Shown here in pieces: positions 41,240 to 54,100 of a stretch of 64,000 nucleotides of DNA. The translations under genes were made by a program, and so were the position numbers. Numbering within the stretch: position 1 is the first letter of the stretch; each line of letters opens with the position of its first letter. Source of the DNA: Aplidium turbinatum (Eukaryota > Chordata > Ascidiacea > Aplousobranchia > Polyclinidae); NCBI GenBank assembly GCA_918807975.1, contig OU964918.1, positions 51,382,477-51,446,476 of the forward strand. Reading direction: 5' to 3'. The notes beneath the pieces were generated by a model. That model searched no databases and was not told the origin of the DNA. It was given only the letters and a program-made list of their open reading frames with translations.

Positions 41240-41913
41240 AAAGGATAACCCCAATAATACAACAACAAATTGACGAAAATCAAGTGGGATATAAAAAAGG
41301 ATCCAGAACAAGAAATGCAATTTTCCTTCTAAGAACAATTGGCGAACGGAGAATAGAAAAAGGAAAACACACTTACATTACATACATAGATTACAGCAAA
41401 GCATTTGACAGGATAAAACATACCAAATTACTGCAATTGCTAGAAAAATTTAATGTCCCGTTCTTAGAAAGAAGGCTTATAAAAAACATAGGCCTATATT
41501 TTAAACAAACAGCAGCAGTTCGAAGTGGTAGCAGTCTCACAGAATTTTTCCGGATATTCAAAAGAGCTCGGCAGGGATGCATACTCTCACCAATATTATT
41601 CAATTTGTACAGCGAAGCAATAATCAAGGAAACATTAACAATACTAAACAAAAACGGAGTAAAATTCAATGGTCAAATAGTAAGCAACATACGATACGCA
41701 GATGACACTGTCATACTCGCCGACACAGAAGAAAAACTACAAGAAAGCATGGACAAAATCAATGAAATCAGTAAAAAATACGGAATGAAACTCAATTTGA
41801 AAAAAACAAAGACAATGTTCATCGAAAAAAGCAATGGAAATTATAAAATAAAAATTAAGCTGGAAGGAGAACAATTGGATCAGGTCACCACGTACACATA
41901 CCTAGGGTCCCTC
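41240..41913 (+). pseudogene. RTE-like reverse transcriptase core
   Basis: A 217-codon frame from 41284, with upstream continuation, carries VGYKKGSRTRNAIFLL, YIDYSKAFDRI, RQGCILSPILFNLYSEAI and the catalytic IRYADDTVIL, then LNLKKTKTMF and TYLGSL. The catalytic aspartates are intact. At 41489-41496 a TAGGCCTA word adds two residues (NIGLYFKQTAAV); without GGCCTA the text is NIYFKQTAAV, the usual RTE spacing. The frame is cut by the BEL/Pao element at 41914 and its C-terminal part continues at 49402. Confidence 0.88.
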
Positions 41914-42500
41914 TGTTCCAGACAATGGTTCACCTAATCAAACGTCATATAAAAAACCGTTCAAGTCTACTGAATATTACGTCATGGAAGTTGCTAGAAA
42001 ATGTGCCAAAATTGCACCATCGTTCATAAGACTTGTGTCAAACCTGTTTGGACCTGTTTGGGCCTGTTTCAGTTTGAAACCTGTTTAAACAGGAAATATT
42101 ACATCAGCTTTAAACACCTGTTTGAATGACTTCATAGTTGTCTTTCATTATTGCGTCACAGTACTGCATATGTGAGTTTGAGATATTGCTATCTATTCTG
42201 GTCATTCGTAAAATGATTGTTTGAAAGTTGGCCGCACATTTAACTGTTTGCTTAGTGCTTGCTAGCTGGACAAAGGTTCCGTCTTTTATTCAAGTAATCT
42301 GTATCGTAGTGACAGTTTTTAGAGGTGTACGGCGTTGCATCTCGATTTCGATAGCCGCGGGCTAATTTTACAGGAATACACTTATTGAATAGACGTTTCA
42401 AGGAGTGTTTCCTTTTCGGTCGATACATACAGACGAACGGATTTGGGAATCTTATGTTACAATTTTCCCACGAAGAGATTATGGTTTACCGCTGTGACCA
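41914..42500 (+). repeat. 5' LTR of the BEL/Pao element
   Basis: 587 bp, TG...CA ends, nearly identical to the 3' LTR. It contains a run of near-repeats (AAACCTGTTTGG-type) around 42030-42090. Confidence 0.92.
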
Positions 42501-43113
42501 TAAAAAATAAAAGACGATTCTCTGTCTAGTGTTTGGCACAGAAGCACTTAGAAGCATAAAAAATAAAAGACGAAGTTGTTGGTTGGTAGGCTAGGCTACA
42601 GAAGCAAAGAAATAATAAAAGAAGATCTTGTTGGTTGGTAGTCTACAGAAGCAAAAGAAAATTAAAGACATTTCTTCTCAGTTTGGTACTGACGAAAAAT
42701 AACTTTGACATTCATTGGCAAGAAAGAAGATTAAAGATTATCGATCTGTGCTTGAAGATTCAAAAGTCGAAGAATCCAAGCAAGTTTTGTGGAACTTTTG
42801 GACTTCATTCATATACCCTTACATCTACGATATTGTGCATTTAAATTCTTTTTTGTATTTTTTACGGTCTTTACAGTTAAGTTTTTTATAACTTAAATTT
42901 GTGTGTTTGTGTAATTTAACTTTTTAATTGTTAAATTTAGCCCCAACATTTAATATGTCTGCACTCGGTGGCGACAGGGACTCGACCGCCGTCGACTCGA
43001 CTGAGTTTAAGCCTGATGATGTTCTTTGCGGTCAGGCAGGCCATTCTGGAGAGGGACCCAGTAACGATGAGGCTAAGTGAGTTCGAGAGGCCTGGCATCT
43101 TAGACGGGATATT

Positions 43114-45452
43114 TTGACTCAAATTGGGAAACTTTCTGTAGCCCTAGGTTCTTTGAGTGATAAGCAGGAACTGTTAATTTTTCGATCTAAGTTCTCTACC
43201 TTAGAAGAGGAATTAAGGCATTTCCATGCTCTTTTGAGTAAAATTGTTAACTCTGCAATCTTGGCAGAACTTCGTGATAGGGTAGATCCCGAATTTAACT
43301 CGTTAAAAAATAACTTCGAACAAAAAGAAAGTGAGTTCTCAGATAGGTTGGATGCTGACATACATCCTGAGGATAGCGCCTCAAATGTAAGCACTAGGAT
43401 GTCTGAGAGCTCGTCACGGATAGTTACACAAATTAACCTACAGTTAAAACGAGAGGAGCTCCAGATACAAGCTGAGGCCGAAGCAAGAGCTGCTGAGGCC
43501 ATCGCGAGAGCTGAGGCCATACGAGCTGAGGCCATACGAGCTGAGGCTGCCGCGAGAGCTGAGGCCGACACGAGAGCTGCTGAGGCTGCTGCGAGAGCTG
43601 CTGAGGCCGTACGAGCTGAGGCCATCGCGAGAGCTGAGGCCGAAGCGAGAGCTGCTGAGGCCGCCGCGAAAGCTGAAGCTAGAGCTGCTGAGTTCGCACT
43701 CAAAGACGCTCAGTTGAGGGCCGAACAACGTAAAGAGGTAGTTTTGGCTAAATATCGTTCTGAGTTGGGCTCCGGGCGTAGCTCTAGGAAGGGCTCTTTT
43801 AGGCATTCCAGAAGTGAACATCAATCGCAGTTTAATTTACCTAACCTTTTCCAGACGCCTGTTCAATCTGTAAGTGGACCTGTACAATCCACATGTTTTC
43901 CAGCTGTTTCAGAAGGTCTCGGGGCCGCGGTTAAGGGTCTTCCGAAGGCTGTAGAGCCAAGGTCTACAAATTACAACCGAACTCCTCCCCCAGAGCGTAC
44001 AGGTCACGGGGCCGCCATTAGCAGTAATGCTTTGCCCCCTTCAAAGTTTTCTGCGCCGCTAGTTGTTGATCGCCCAGCTACACGTAATTTGGGTGGTTGT
44101 GAGAGGCGTATCGTGTCTCCTGATTTTAACGTGTGTGAGGATCGTGATCGGGCTGTGCATGTGACTGAGCCCACTCAGCCCCTTAAGGGATATAGCTTGT
44201 CTTCTCCCGCTAAATCGAGTTCTCAACAGCAGGATTGCTTTTTTGAATACCAAAATAGTAGGACGTTTTTCGATAAGGCGGCCTTGATTGGTTACGATGG
44301 TAATAATATGCCATTTATCTTCTTTAAAAATCGTGTTACGGCCTTAATGGCAGCTTCGCCCTTTAAACGAACACGTTTGACTTTGTTACAAGCAGCTTGT
44401 GTTAGAACAGCTACGCAAACGATTGCTAATTTGGTTTCCGACACTCCTGGCTTGTCAGAGGAAGACAGGATAGAAATGTCATTAGCTCGCTTGTCTCAAC
44501 GTTTTGGAGTTCGTGGAGGTCTTTTCGCCGAACCGGAAATTAGGAAGTACCGCTATGGTAGCAAATTGACTTCGATTTCTTTCAGTGATTTGAAAGAGTT
44601 TAAAGATGAATTGTCGCAGTGTTTGCTTTACGCGCAAGCTTATGGTCAGCGTGATAAATTAGAAGGACGTTTTGTTTTGGATTTGGCTAAGCGACTCCCG
44701 TTTGACGCTAAGCAGCGTTATCTTGACTTTTTAGGTGATCGGTATGGTAGCACTGAGGAACCTACTTTTCAGAGTTTGTTTGAATTTGTAGTTCGAGAAG
44801 AAACGCGTAAGTCGACTGATTTTAGCATTATGCTAATGGGCGATTCTGGTGAGTCGCAGCATTTTAAAAAGTTTGGCAAAGGAAAATTGCCTTCATGTCC
44901 GGTTAGGCAGACGTCCGTAAAACCCCATGATGATGTGATGTCAGGGAGTTCGCAGTACTCGACTGTTGTTGGCGCACCGCGCGGTGGTGAGGCTAGACGT
45001 AAAGACCTGCTGGCATGTATTTGTTGTTCGTCACGTGGTCAAGTTGAATATCATTTTTTGTCTAATTGTAAAGAATTTTTGCGTTTGACACCTAAAGATC
45101 GGAGAGATGTCATTGTGAAAGCTGGAAAATGCTTGAATTGTTTGCGCCAGCATATGGTTAGGGATTGCGTTCATGCAAATAACTGTCGTAAGTGTGGGCC
45201 TAACAACGATAGGAAACATTATTTTCTTCTGCATGATTTTTATGTGACGTCACGTGATTCTCTGGATTCGGTTGGCAAAGATGATACTGGTGCCAGAGTT
45301 CCTGTGCGTAATGTTAAGATTGGAAATGTTAAAGCAGCTTTTAACCGCGTTACTGCTGCTCGTGTTTTGAATCCAATGACTGGCAAATCGAAGTTGGTGT
45401 ATTGTCAGCATGATTCTGGTTCGCAGTTGACGTTTGTTTCGAGTGATTTGGT
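43114..45452 (+). other. BEL/Pao gag and protease-like region (fossil)
   Basis: The region begins with a predicted coiled-coil part rich in Ala, Glu and Arg repeats (about 43440-43720), then a capsid-like domain of the BEL/Pao gag type (about 44250-44830), a Cys/His cluster of zinc-knuckle character near 45015-45200, and a protease-like motif HDSGS at about 45410. The repeat part produces long mirror frames on the opposite strand that are not genes. Confidence 0.8.
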
Positions 45453-46924
45453 CAGGGATATCTAGAACAACGGGATTGCTGACTTTGCAAATTTCGATAA
45501 AGCGATGGACACTAGAAGGGTCAGCGCTGTAACGCCCGAAAATGAAAAAGGCGAAAGCGCGTGTCAATTACGCTGTTGAGTAGTCGCCTTTTCTAGATAT
45601 CCCTGCTGTGAAGCTAAAATAAGGTCTTGAAAGTGGGCACTCCTAGGCATCTTCCCTAGCAACGCCTATAGCAACAACTAATGGCTGGCCTTGTCTATAA
45701 CTTAAGATCATCATTTTAAAGCAAACTTTTGCTGTTAGTCATCCAAGACTATTCAGTATTGAACACAGCTTTAGTTTTCATATTTAATTGATTATTGCAT
45801 CACTTTTGGGCAAGTTTTAGTCATCAAAAATAGGAAATAAACAAAACATGAAAAGAAGTAAGAAAATTTAATTTCGTGGTATTGCTAAACAAAGAAAGTT
45901 GGATAAGGTTTGTTGTAAGTCTAACAATGGTGGTAGACTTGATGAACTGTTACTGTAACACAAGTGTAACCTTTCCTGTAACACCAGAAATCCATCCAAC
46001 AACAGAAGATCAAAGCCCTTTTTGCCAACCTTCTACTTCAGCAAAAAAAAATAGAAAAACAAGACAGTGGCAAAATCTCTGCGTATTCAGAAATCTGCCA
46101 AATACTCGACAAGTTTTGACTTAACAAATCAAGAAAAAGAAGCTTTGACACATCCAAGGCCAGGAGAAAAGCATTTAAAGCACTTAAGAAAAAATTACAA
46201 ACCCAAGCAGAGGCAAAAAAAGGGTCTACTTATGATAAAGGAGAAAATAAATCAATAGTTTTTTTTCAAGTCTAAACCTTCAACCATTTGACCAGGTTAA
46301 TAAAAGTTTATAATAAAGGAGGCTTTAAGGTGTTGACAATGTTTATTGTTGTTTTTCGTGAAATGTGATTTTTGACCAAGTACCAAATTTTAATCCCAAA
46401 TATCTCTTTCATTTATTTGCCAATCGCTTTCAAATTTTTAACACTATCAGACAGAGTAAACATGCAAAGCCTCTGGTCAAAGAATTTTGGAAATTTTTGT
46501 CCATGATGCTGTCACCCATTTGTTTCATGTCCGAGGATCAAAAATTTTTGAAAAAATGCAACAATTCGAATAACTTTTTATTTTCTTAAAATATCTTCAT
46601 TACCTTCCATAGAGCTTCAGTTGTGATACTTATAAACATTCTGTTAAAGTTTGATTCAAATCCAGTAAGTCGTATTAAAAATATTTGTGTTTAAAATTTG
46701 TGTATTTTTTATCACTTAGTGGCGGTTTAGGGAAAAACGGCCAAATTTTCAATTTTTTTTTGGGCTTTTTTTAAATTATTTCATCTTTAAGCATCATTTT
46801 AAAAACAAGAAATGGGTTGTATGTTGAGAAATCCACATTTTAGTTTGTGCAATAATGATGCAGTAACCCTACTATTGTCCACTTCAAAACAGAGTCAGCA
46901 ATCCCGTTGTTCTAGATATCCCTG
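45453..46924. mobile_element. hAT-like element inserted in the BEL/Pao element
   Basis: The ends CAGGGATATCTAGAACAACG and its inverse are identical for about 33 bp. They are flanked by a perfect 8-bp duplication GATTTGGT (45445-45452 and 46925-46932). It is younger than its young host element. No transposase is recognisable; the frames at 45876-46258 match nothing I know. An extra inverted copy of the end (TCTAGATATCCCTG) sits at 45592-45605, so 45453-45605 alone looks like a complete 153-bp unit. Confidence 0.85.
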
Positions 46925-46927
46925 GAT

Positions 46928-48487
46928 TTGGTGTGCGAACTTGGTCTTAAACCGTACGATAAAGCGTCGTTTAAAATGGATACCCTGGCTGGTCAGAAAC
47001 CTACTTGTGCTAACCTTGTTAAACTCAACATCCAGTCGTTAGAGACAGATGAACTGTTTTGTGATATAACTTCGGTGGTTAACCCAGCTTGGGCTGACGA
47101 TGTTAAAACTTTACCGCATAAACAAGATTTAAATGGTTTCCGTCATTTTCATGACGTGAATATGTTTCATTTGAATGATTGTAGTACTGTAGATGTACTG
47201 ATTGGCAACGACAACGCTTATTTGATGTGGACAAAAGAAGAACGTGTTGGTGAAAATCGTAGCGAACCGCATGCTTTACTCACTCCTCTCGGTTGGTTGG
47301 CTTGTGGTGGTAAGTCACCCTTAGATGAAAGCGTTGCTAAAGTGTGCAGAGTGCAAACGTCTTCAGAGTCGGATGTCATCTCTGGCTTTCAGCGTAAAAT
47401 TGAGTCTCGTGTAATGGAAATAGCAGACCTGAATAAAGTCATTCAGGATTTGACGTTGCAAAATGAAACCTGTGAATTGTCTCGCAATGATAATTTAGCT
47501 AGAGAACTTGTTGAACCGAATATTGAGTTGAAAGATGGTCGATTTGAGAGACCTGTACCGTTGAAGGAAGATATTGATCTACCTAACAATTTTGTGTTGG
47601 CGTCAAATAGAGCTGCTGCTTTAAGAAAGAAAGCTTTAAAACAACCTGAACTTCGTGATTTCCTTACTGACATCATGAAAGATCTTAAATCTAATGGCTA
47701 TATTGAGCGTGCTGGTGAAGCAGAAAATGTAAAGGGATTTGAATGGTATTTACCATACTTTGTGACGTCACAATTAAAAAAGCGTATTGTTTACGATGGC
47801 AAGTCTGAATTTCGAGGAACTTGTGTTAATGATGTAATGTTTTCGTGTCCTGATTTCTTAAACCCTCTGGCAGATCTCTTGGCTAGATTTCGGCTAAGTA
47901 GACTTGGTTTCGTGGCCGATATGACCAAGTACTTTTTTCACATTCTGGACTCGTCAATACGCAAGCCCAATTTCATTGAACTGCTTACGTACACAAGCAG
48001 TGCTGTTCGGATCGTGAACGAACGCCCTTTGGTACCTTTGAGTGACGACCCTAGGGATTTTACTGTCATCACCCCTGCCTCACTTTTGACCCCATACTTA
48101 GACCCATACTGTGCTGTTGGGCAACCACATGATCGTGACCAATTAAGAAGGGATTATCGGTTCAATTTGTCACTTTCTCAGCAGTTTTAGAGTAAATGGA
48201 TCGATTTTTATTTGCCAGGTCTTCAGGGCCGGAAAAAATGGCTAAAAATGGCCTAGAATTTGGAGCCTGGTCAACTTGTAGTGGTAGGTTCTCTCCAAGA
48301 CATTGGTAAACGTGGGAAGTATCAACTTGGGAGGGTGCATGAGGTAGTTCCACAAATTAGGAAAGGGGAGCCTGTGGTTCGTAGAGTTAAAGTTGCCGTC
48401 TGCAACTATGATGAGAGTACGGGGAAAGTGAAAATGGACTACGTGTTGAGGGATATTTCGTGCCTCGCCCCCGTAAAGAACACCTGA
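46928..48487 (+). other. BEL/Pao pol remnant (fossil)
   Basis: Recognisable parts are the region upstream of the reverse transcriptase and its N-terminal portion (about 47000-47950), and a tail matching the C-terminal domain that follows BEL/Pao integrases (about 48260-48480: PGQLVVVGS, YQLGRVHEV, RRVKVAV). The central part of pol is missing, so the copy cannot be complete. Confidence 0.75.
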
Positions 48488-48804
48488 GTGTTAGGGTTTG
48501 AGCCTGGTTTTGTCTGCGGTGGCCGATACTTGTCTGAGCCCAGAACAGTCGGTTATTATCGCAACAATTGTATATAGCGTCATTTTAGTGTGTAGGCTAC
48601 CTATGGTACCAATTTCATGTATCGTCGTGTTTATTCAAATTGCTGTTCATTCTTTGCATGCCCTTTGTATTTGCGTATTAACTTAAACGTGAGTGATTCA
48701 AACAATTTGTGTACCGTATCATGTGTTTTTATTCATTGGCTCACAATTGTCGTCAATTCTTTTTTAGTTATGCCATGTCAGACTCTCATAACTAGGGGCC
48801 GCTA

Positions 48805-49396
48805 TGTTCCAGACAATGGTTCACCTAATCAAACGTCATATAAAAAACCGTTCAAGTCTACTGAATATTACGTCATGGAAGTTGCTAGAAAATGTGCCAA
48901 AATTGCACCATCGTTCATAAGACTTGTGTCAAACCTGTTTGGGCCTGTTTGGGCCTGTTTCAGTTTGAAACCTGTTTAAACAGGAAATATTACATCAGCT
49001 TTAAACAACTGTTTGAATGACTTCATAATTGTCTTTCATTATTGCGTCACAGTAGGCTACTGCATATGTGAGTTTGAGATATTGCTATCTATTCTGGTCA
49101 TTCGTAAAATGATTGTTTGAAAGTTGGCCGCACATTTAACTGTTTGCTTAGTGCTTGCTAGCTGGACAAAGGTTCCGTCTTTTATTCAAGTAATCTGTAT
49201 CGTAGTGACAGTTTTTAGAGGTGTACGGCGTTGCATCTCGATTTCGATAGCCGCGGGCTAATTTTACAGGAATACACTTATTGAATAGACGTTTCAAGGA
49301 GTGTTTCTTTTTCGGTCGATACATACAGACGAACGGATTTGGGAATCTTATGTTACAATTTTCCCACGAAGAGATTATGGTTTACCGCTGTGACCA
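48805..49396 (+). repeat. 3' LTR of the BEL/Pao element
   Basis: 592 bp. Compared with the 5' LTR it has an extra GGCTA at 49055-49059, which makes a TAGGCTA word, and about four substitutions. Confidence 0.92.
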
Positions 49397-49401
49397 CCCT
49401 C

Positions 49402-49962
49402 ATTACACAAGATTGAAGATGCCTCAATGATGAGGAAAAAGAAGAATCGGTCAAGCAAAAGCGTCATTTTGGAAATGCAAGGAATTTTTAGGAGGAGAAA
49501 TAAATTTACAATTAAAACTGAGACTTCTATCTTGGTACATCAAACCAGTCATGTCATATGGAAGTGAAAGTTGGACCTACAGCAAAAAAATTCACAAAAA
49601 AATTGATGCTTTTCAACTCTGGTGCTACAGAAGAATATAAAAATATCATATAAAAAACACATTACAAACGAAGCAATTAGGAAAAGAATTGGAGTGCAAG
49701 ATAAATGGGCAAACGACTTGGCAAAACAAAAGATGAAATTCGCGGGACATATTTTGAGAGGATCGGCAGGACAGCTACATCAATTGGTTATTGAAGGTAT
49801 GGTGGAAGGAAAGAGGTGCAGGGGAAGAAGGAGACGAACATGGGGAGATGACGTGATACAGTGGGCTGATTTGTCAAGCATCGGAGAAACAAAAAGAGTA
49901 GCGGAAGAGCGTGACTTGTGGAAGAAAGTGACAGCCAACCTCCGGATCGGAGACGGCACCTG
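49402..49962 (+). pseudogene. RTE-like LINE C-terminal region
   Basis: This is the continuation of the LINE after the BEL/Pao element. In pieces it reads LRLLSWYIKPVMSYGSESWT, KRIGVQDKWANDLAKQKMKF, AGHILRGSAGQLHQLV, RCRGRRRRTWGDDVIQWADL and ERDLWKKVTANLRIGDGT, then TGA and the microsatellite tail. The R-G-R-R-R-x-x-W and R-D-x-W-K motifs mark the end of RTE-type polyproteins. At least two frame changes are present. Confidence 0.8.
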
Positions 49963-49985
49963 ATGATGATGATGATGATGAAAAA

Positions 49986-51183
49986 TAAAAACTTTCTTTT
50001 GGCAGCTGTGAGTAATGATTTCAAATAAATTATGACCACTTGACATCATATATTGTTTTATTTTGATATTTTTTAAGCTTTCCACAAATATCAACTCAAA
50101 TAATACTATTCGGTGGCTGTTGCCAGTCTAGCACAGCACATGGCTAAAATAATAACATCAATTGAAACTCTGTTTTGTAAATTTTGTGACGTCACAACAA
50201 AGCCATGACGTTTGCTCGTTGCAGATAATTTTCGGCACAACAAAAGATTTTGTACATTTGTTGCACCTAAATTATTGCCTTGAAGTTGTTTTGATGCATT
50301 ATTGGATTTACTGTGGATAAATTTAAAAAAAATGTAAACAATATTAGAGACGTTTTCTATAAGCATGATCAAGTTGCAATGAGATGCGGCAATTGCTGCA
50401 AATGGAAACTGCATTTTTGCAGCAATAAGAGTACATAAAACTTTGAAAGTCGGCTTGGAGATTAATTTTGTCTAAAGGATTAGGCTAATGTAATGTAATG
50501 GATTAATGCAAACAGCAATCATGCTTCATTTTACGCCTATTATGAAGGTGCTAGTGCAGGGTAATATGTAAGCTTTGTTTATGTCTATTAGGTCATTTTT
50601 TCTTGCAAAAGCAAAAACCATGCCAGAGAGTGGAGTAGCTGTACTGTAATAATGCACATTCTTTTTTGAGTGTGGTATTTGTTGCGAAGAGGTAGGCCTA
50701 GGCTAGTAAGTCTAAATTTTTACTGTCTTGGCTACCAGGTATGGTAATCTATTTTTTATAAAATAAGCCATTCAATCAATCTTAAACTTGCATATGAGTT
50801 GCTTACAACAATTTGTAGTATGTATAGAATTATTCACAATTAGTGGCATACGCAAGGGGAGGTCATTTTATTTAATTCTAATTAATTGTCATTACACTGT
50901 AGTTTAATAATATTTCTTGCTATAAATGCTATAGCCTAGGTTTTGTATCATTATCACTTAATGTTATTTAAAAATTGCTTGAATTTTATATGCAGGGATG
51001 CAATGGAATGTATTAGTTGTCTTAGATTACTTTCAAAGATCCCTCATAATGAAAATGATTTTAAAAGGAAGTTGCATTGTATTGTATAAGTAGCATAGCC
51101 TAATCCTTCACTGAAAATAAAACTTTACATTTGTTGGTGAAGTACGGTACATTGCAACAAAGTATATCTGATCTTGTTTGAAA
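49986..51183. other. Stretch without a recognisable gene
   Basis: AT-rich sequence between the LINE tail and the first exon of the next gene. No coding region is recognised. The promoter of that gene should lie in its right half. TAGGCTA-type words occur near 50483, 50694, 50932 and 51098. Confidence 0.4.
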
Positions 51184-54100
51184 ATGGATGAATTTCAGAA
51201 AGGGAATCTTCCTATCTTAAAAAGAGAGAAAGACATGCTTTTGTCTGTGAAAGATTCTCATTTATCTCATCTTTTTGGTAAGATAAGTTGCAGCAAAATT
51301 TATCTGACTACTAATAACAATAGTGGAAGCTGGTGTACAAATCTCTGCTCTGGCCAAAATACCACAACATCATACTTTGGAATCAACCAAAAATATAGGG
51401 TGAAACTGTCTATGTTTACTGTTTATACACTTTATTATACCCTATGGGCTATGTCTTGGTCAATTCTAATCTTTGACGTACGGTATATTTAACCCATTAA
51501 AAGCCGCCACAAGTTCCCGTTGCTTTTTTTAGGAAATATTTTAGCCACAAAGTTGTATTGTCATAACTTTTAAATTAGTTTAAAAAAATTTGATGATTTT
51601 TGCTTTTTTGATGCATTTTTTTGTTTGCCTTTTAAAAGGACACCGGCCACATAGTCAAATGTAAATCTCGCGATACCTTAACATAAGAAGGTGTTTGTTT
51701 CGGTAGAAATTTGTCAGATCTTACTTGAAGGACGTTTCAAAGTTATTGTATGAAGATATTATATTCACGGTAACCATCGGCGTAGCTAGTGGGAGGGTGT
51801 CCCCCCCAGTTGGCAGTCTCCCCCTCGGTCGGAAGCTTGTGGCAGTAGAATATTTTTAAACGTAAACGAAAAAGCATAGTCAAAATCTTTTTTGAAATGG
51901 ATTTGGCTCGTATTCTATTTGCTGGTTCCTACTTCACTCGTTCAGGGGTGCAAAATCATGGTCCGCCGCGGCGGCACAAACCATAGCGATACGCCACTGA
52001 CAGTCGTCGGCTCCAGCTCGTGACCGAGCATTGGTTTCGTCATCAAATCAAATTTGGCTTTGGATGGTGATGTCATATATGGCTTTGGAGGCCAGTGTAT
52101 GATGGAAAAGACGTGGGCAAAAGTCACATTGTATGGGGGGTAAGGATTGTATGGAGGGAGAGACGTGGTAGTTTTAACTTTTCTAGTGTTCGTTTTTCTT
52201 GGGCTTTTTGTATCCTTTTTTTTCGAAAAATTTCCGTGCCTTCCTTAGATCTTTTTCTCCAGAGTAATCTGTCACTAGCAAGGTTTTTCCATGAATCCAG
52301 ATCAATGTTTGCATGGTTGAGGGAGACTTTCAGCTGATCTTTGTATCTCATTCTTGGTCTTCTGGAGGGGGGGGTTCCTGTCTCTAGTTGTCCCTCCTCG
52401 TTGTTCCTTTTCATGACATGTCCTGTCCAGCGAAGGCAGTGTTGCAATATGGTGACTTCTGAACTGGGCAACCTAGCGCGATCAAGGATTGCATCTTTGG
52501 TGAGACAATCTTCCCAACGAGTGCCTAGCATTTGACCCAGTTTCCTCTGCTGAAAATTTTCAAGACGTTTGATGTAACGGCGGTATAATGTCCAGGTTTC
52601 ACAAGCATAGAGAAGAGTAGATAGAACGACTGCCCGGAGGACCATAATTTTTGTGCGGATAAATATAGCTTGAAAACACGATGGTTAAGTCTTCCATAGG
52701 CACAATGTGCTGCTTTTACACGATGTTCAATATTCTTTGACAGTGTTACAAACAACCAAACAAATGTGGCCATGTGGCCGGTGTCCTTTTAAAAGGCAAC
52801 AATAAATATAAAGCAAAATAAACAAATAAAAGAAGCAAAACCTTACACAAATTAGAGTGTAGTAGGAAGCACAATATTACAGAGTGTCAAACTATGAAGA
52901 AGCATAATTCATATCTATTACCAATAGGCAATAAAACATGCATGTTCCTCCTCACTTCACTTTATCGGGCTCTTCTCATTTTTCAACAATTTTCAAACTT
53001 TCACAAAATTCAGAAAAAGTACGTTGTTTGCAAATATTTATCAACACCTTCCAAAACAGACCCTAAACAACTACTAGCAAGTCCAAAATGATTCAATCAA
53101 AATAAGATGATGCAATACTGATGCATTCAAAACGATGTCCTTTTAAAAGGACACCGGCCATGAATGGGTTAAGTGATAGCATTTATACCCAATGCGGAGA
53201 CTTGTACAACATCTTCCAATAGTGTTACATTTTTTTGCTCGTTGTAGCAACATACAGTACACTGTGATAAGGGATGCAACACAAAAATAGCAATGTCAAA
53301 ATAACCTTTAAAACAAATGATATAATATCATTCGTTTACAATTTATACTACTATTTCAACATCGTTCTAGAAAACACGTTTTAGGTGAGATATATTGTTA
53401 TGCAATATGCATCTTTAGAAAACACCAGCATTTCAAAATGCGAGTTGCTGAGTCTTGTCCGCTTTATGTTTAGCACGTCTTTTCCAACAGAGAAAAGTCT
53501 CTCCACTGCAGCCCTGGAAGGAATGGGGTGTTGTATTCAATAAAGAGACATTATAAATTGGCACTAGGAAAGCTCAAAGACTTGATTCTGTCTGCAGATT
53601 GGTCTCCACAATTGTTTGTTGTGCCTTGACTTTGATGTTTCCTGCAGTAGTCGAATGATTTCTGCTTTGATTTTTTCACGCTTTATTTCCATGAAAAATC
53701 TTCAAAAACAAGTCAATTTTTTTTGTTTTAAATTGGAAAGTAGCAGGACTACAACTGAAAGAAATGTAGTGCCTCTTTGCTAACACTAGGCCTACATCGA
53801 AAGAAAGTAGCTTTGCTATTCCAAGAACTGCTACCAAAAAAATAGTGGCACTACTGTCCACCTCTGGATATTCTCATCATTTGGCCATACAGCTGAACTT
53901 TGCTGTCTTGCCCAGAACTTAAATACCTCGACGTAACACTGGTCTGGTCACTTACGTGTCGTCACCATCTACAGTCACTACGCAAAAAGCTAACATCTCT
54001 CGTTGCCTTGCTGAGACGTTGGGCAGGCACAACTTGGGGTGTAGGTGCTGACACCTTGGGCACTGCAACCCTGGCTTTGGTTTACTCCACTGCTTAATAC

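Larger units (their letters stand above)
41914..49396 (+). mobile_element. BEL/Pao LTR retrotransposon, young but broken
   Basis: Two LTRs of about 590 bp (41914-42500 and 48805-49396) begin TGTT and end ACCA. The 5-bp target duplication is CCCTC (41909-41913 and 49397-49401). Parts in order: leader with short tandem repeats (42501-43113), gag-like region, protease-like region, part of pol and an integrase-tail region. It looks broken: a few breaks, an incomplete pol and one inserted DNA element (45453-46924). The LTRs differ at only about four positions plus one short length difference, so insertion was recent. It interrupts the RTE-like LINE. Confidence 0.92.
39345..49985 (+). mobile_element. 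RTE-like LINE, interrupted twice
   Basis: LINE coding sequence appears in order at 39361-40625, 41228-41913 and 49402-49962. The gaps are a Penelope-like insertion (40626-41227, 12-bp duplication) and a BEL/Pao element (41914-49396, 5-bp duplication). The 3' end is a TGATGATGATG microsatellite (49962-49980), usual for RTE-type tails. The 5' end is truncated near the start of the endonuclease. Confidence 0.82.

Noticed and set aside
43119-43824. Long minus-strand frames rich in Ala or Ser
   Set aside because: They mirror the Ala/Glu-rich repeat of the gag-like region on the other strand; low-complexity repeats keep all frames open.
49962-49985. An independent microsatellite locus
   Set aside because: The TGATGATG run begins exactly at the LINE stop codon, so it is the element's 3' tail.
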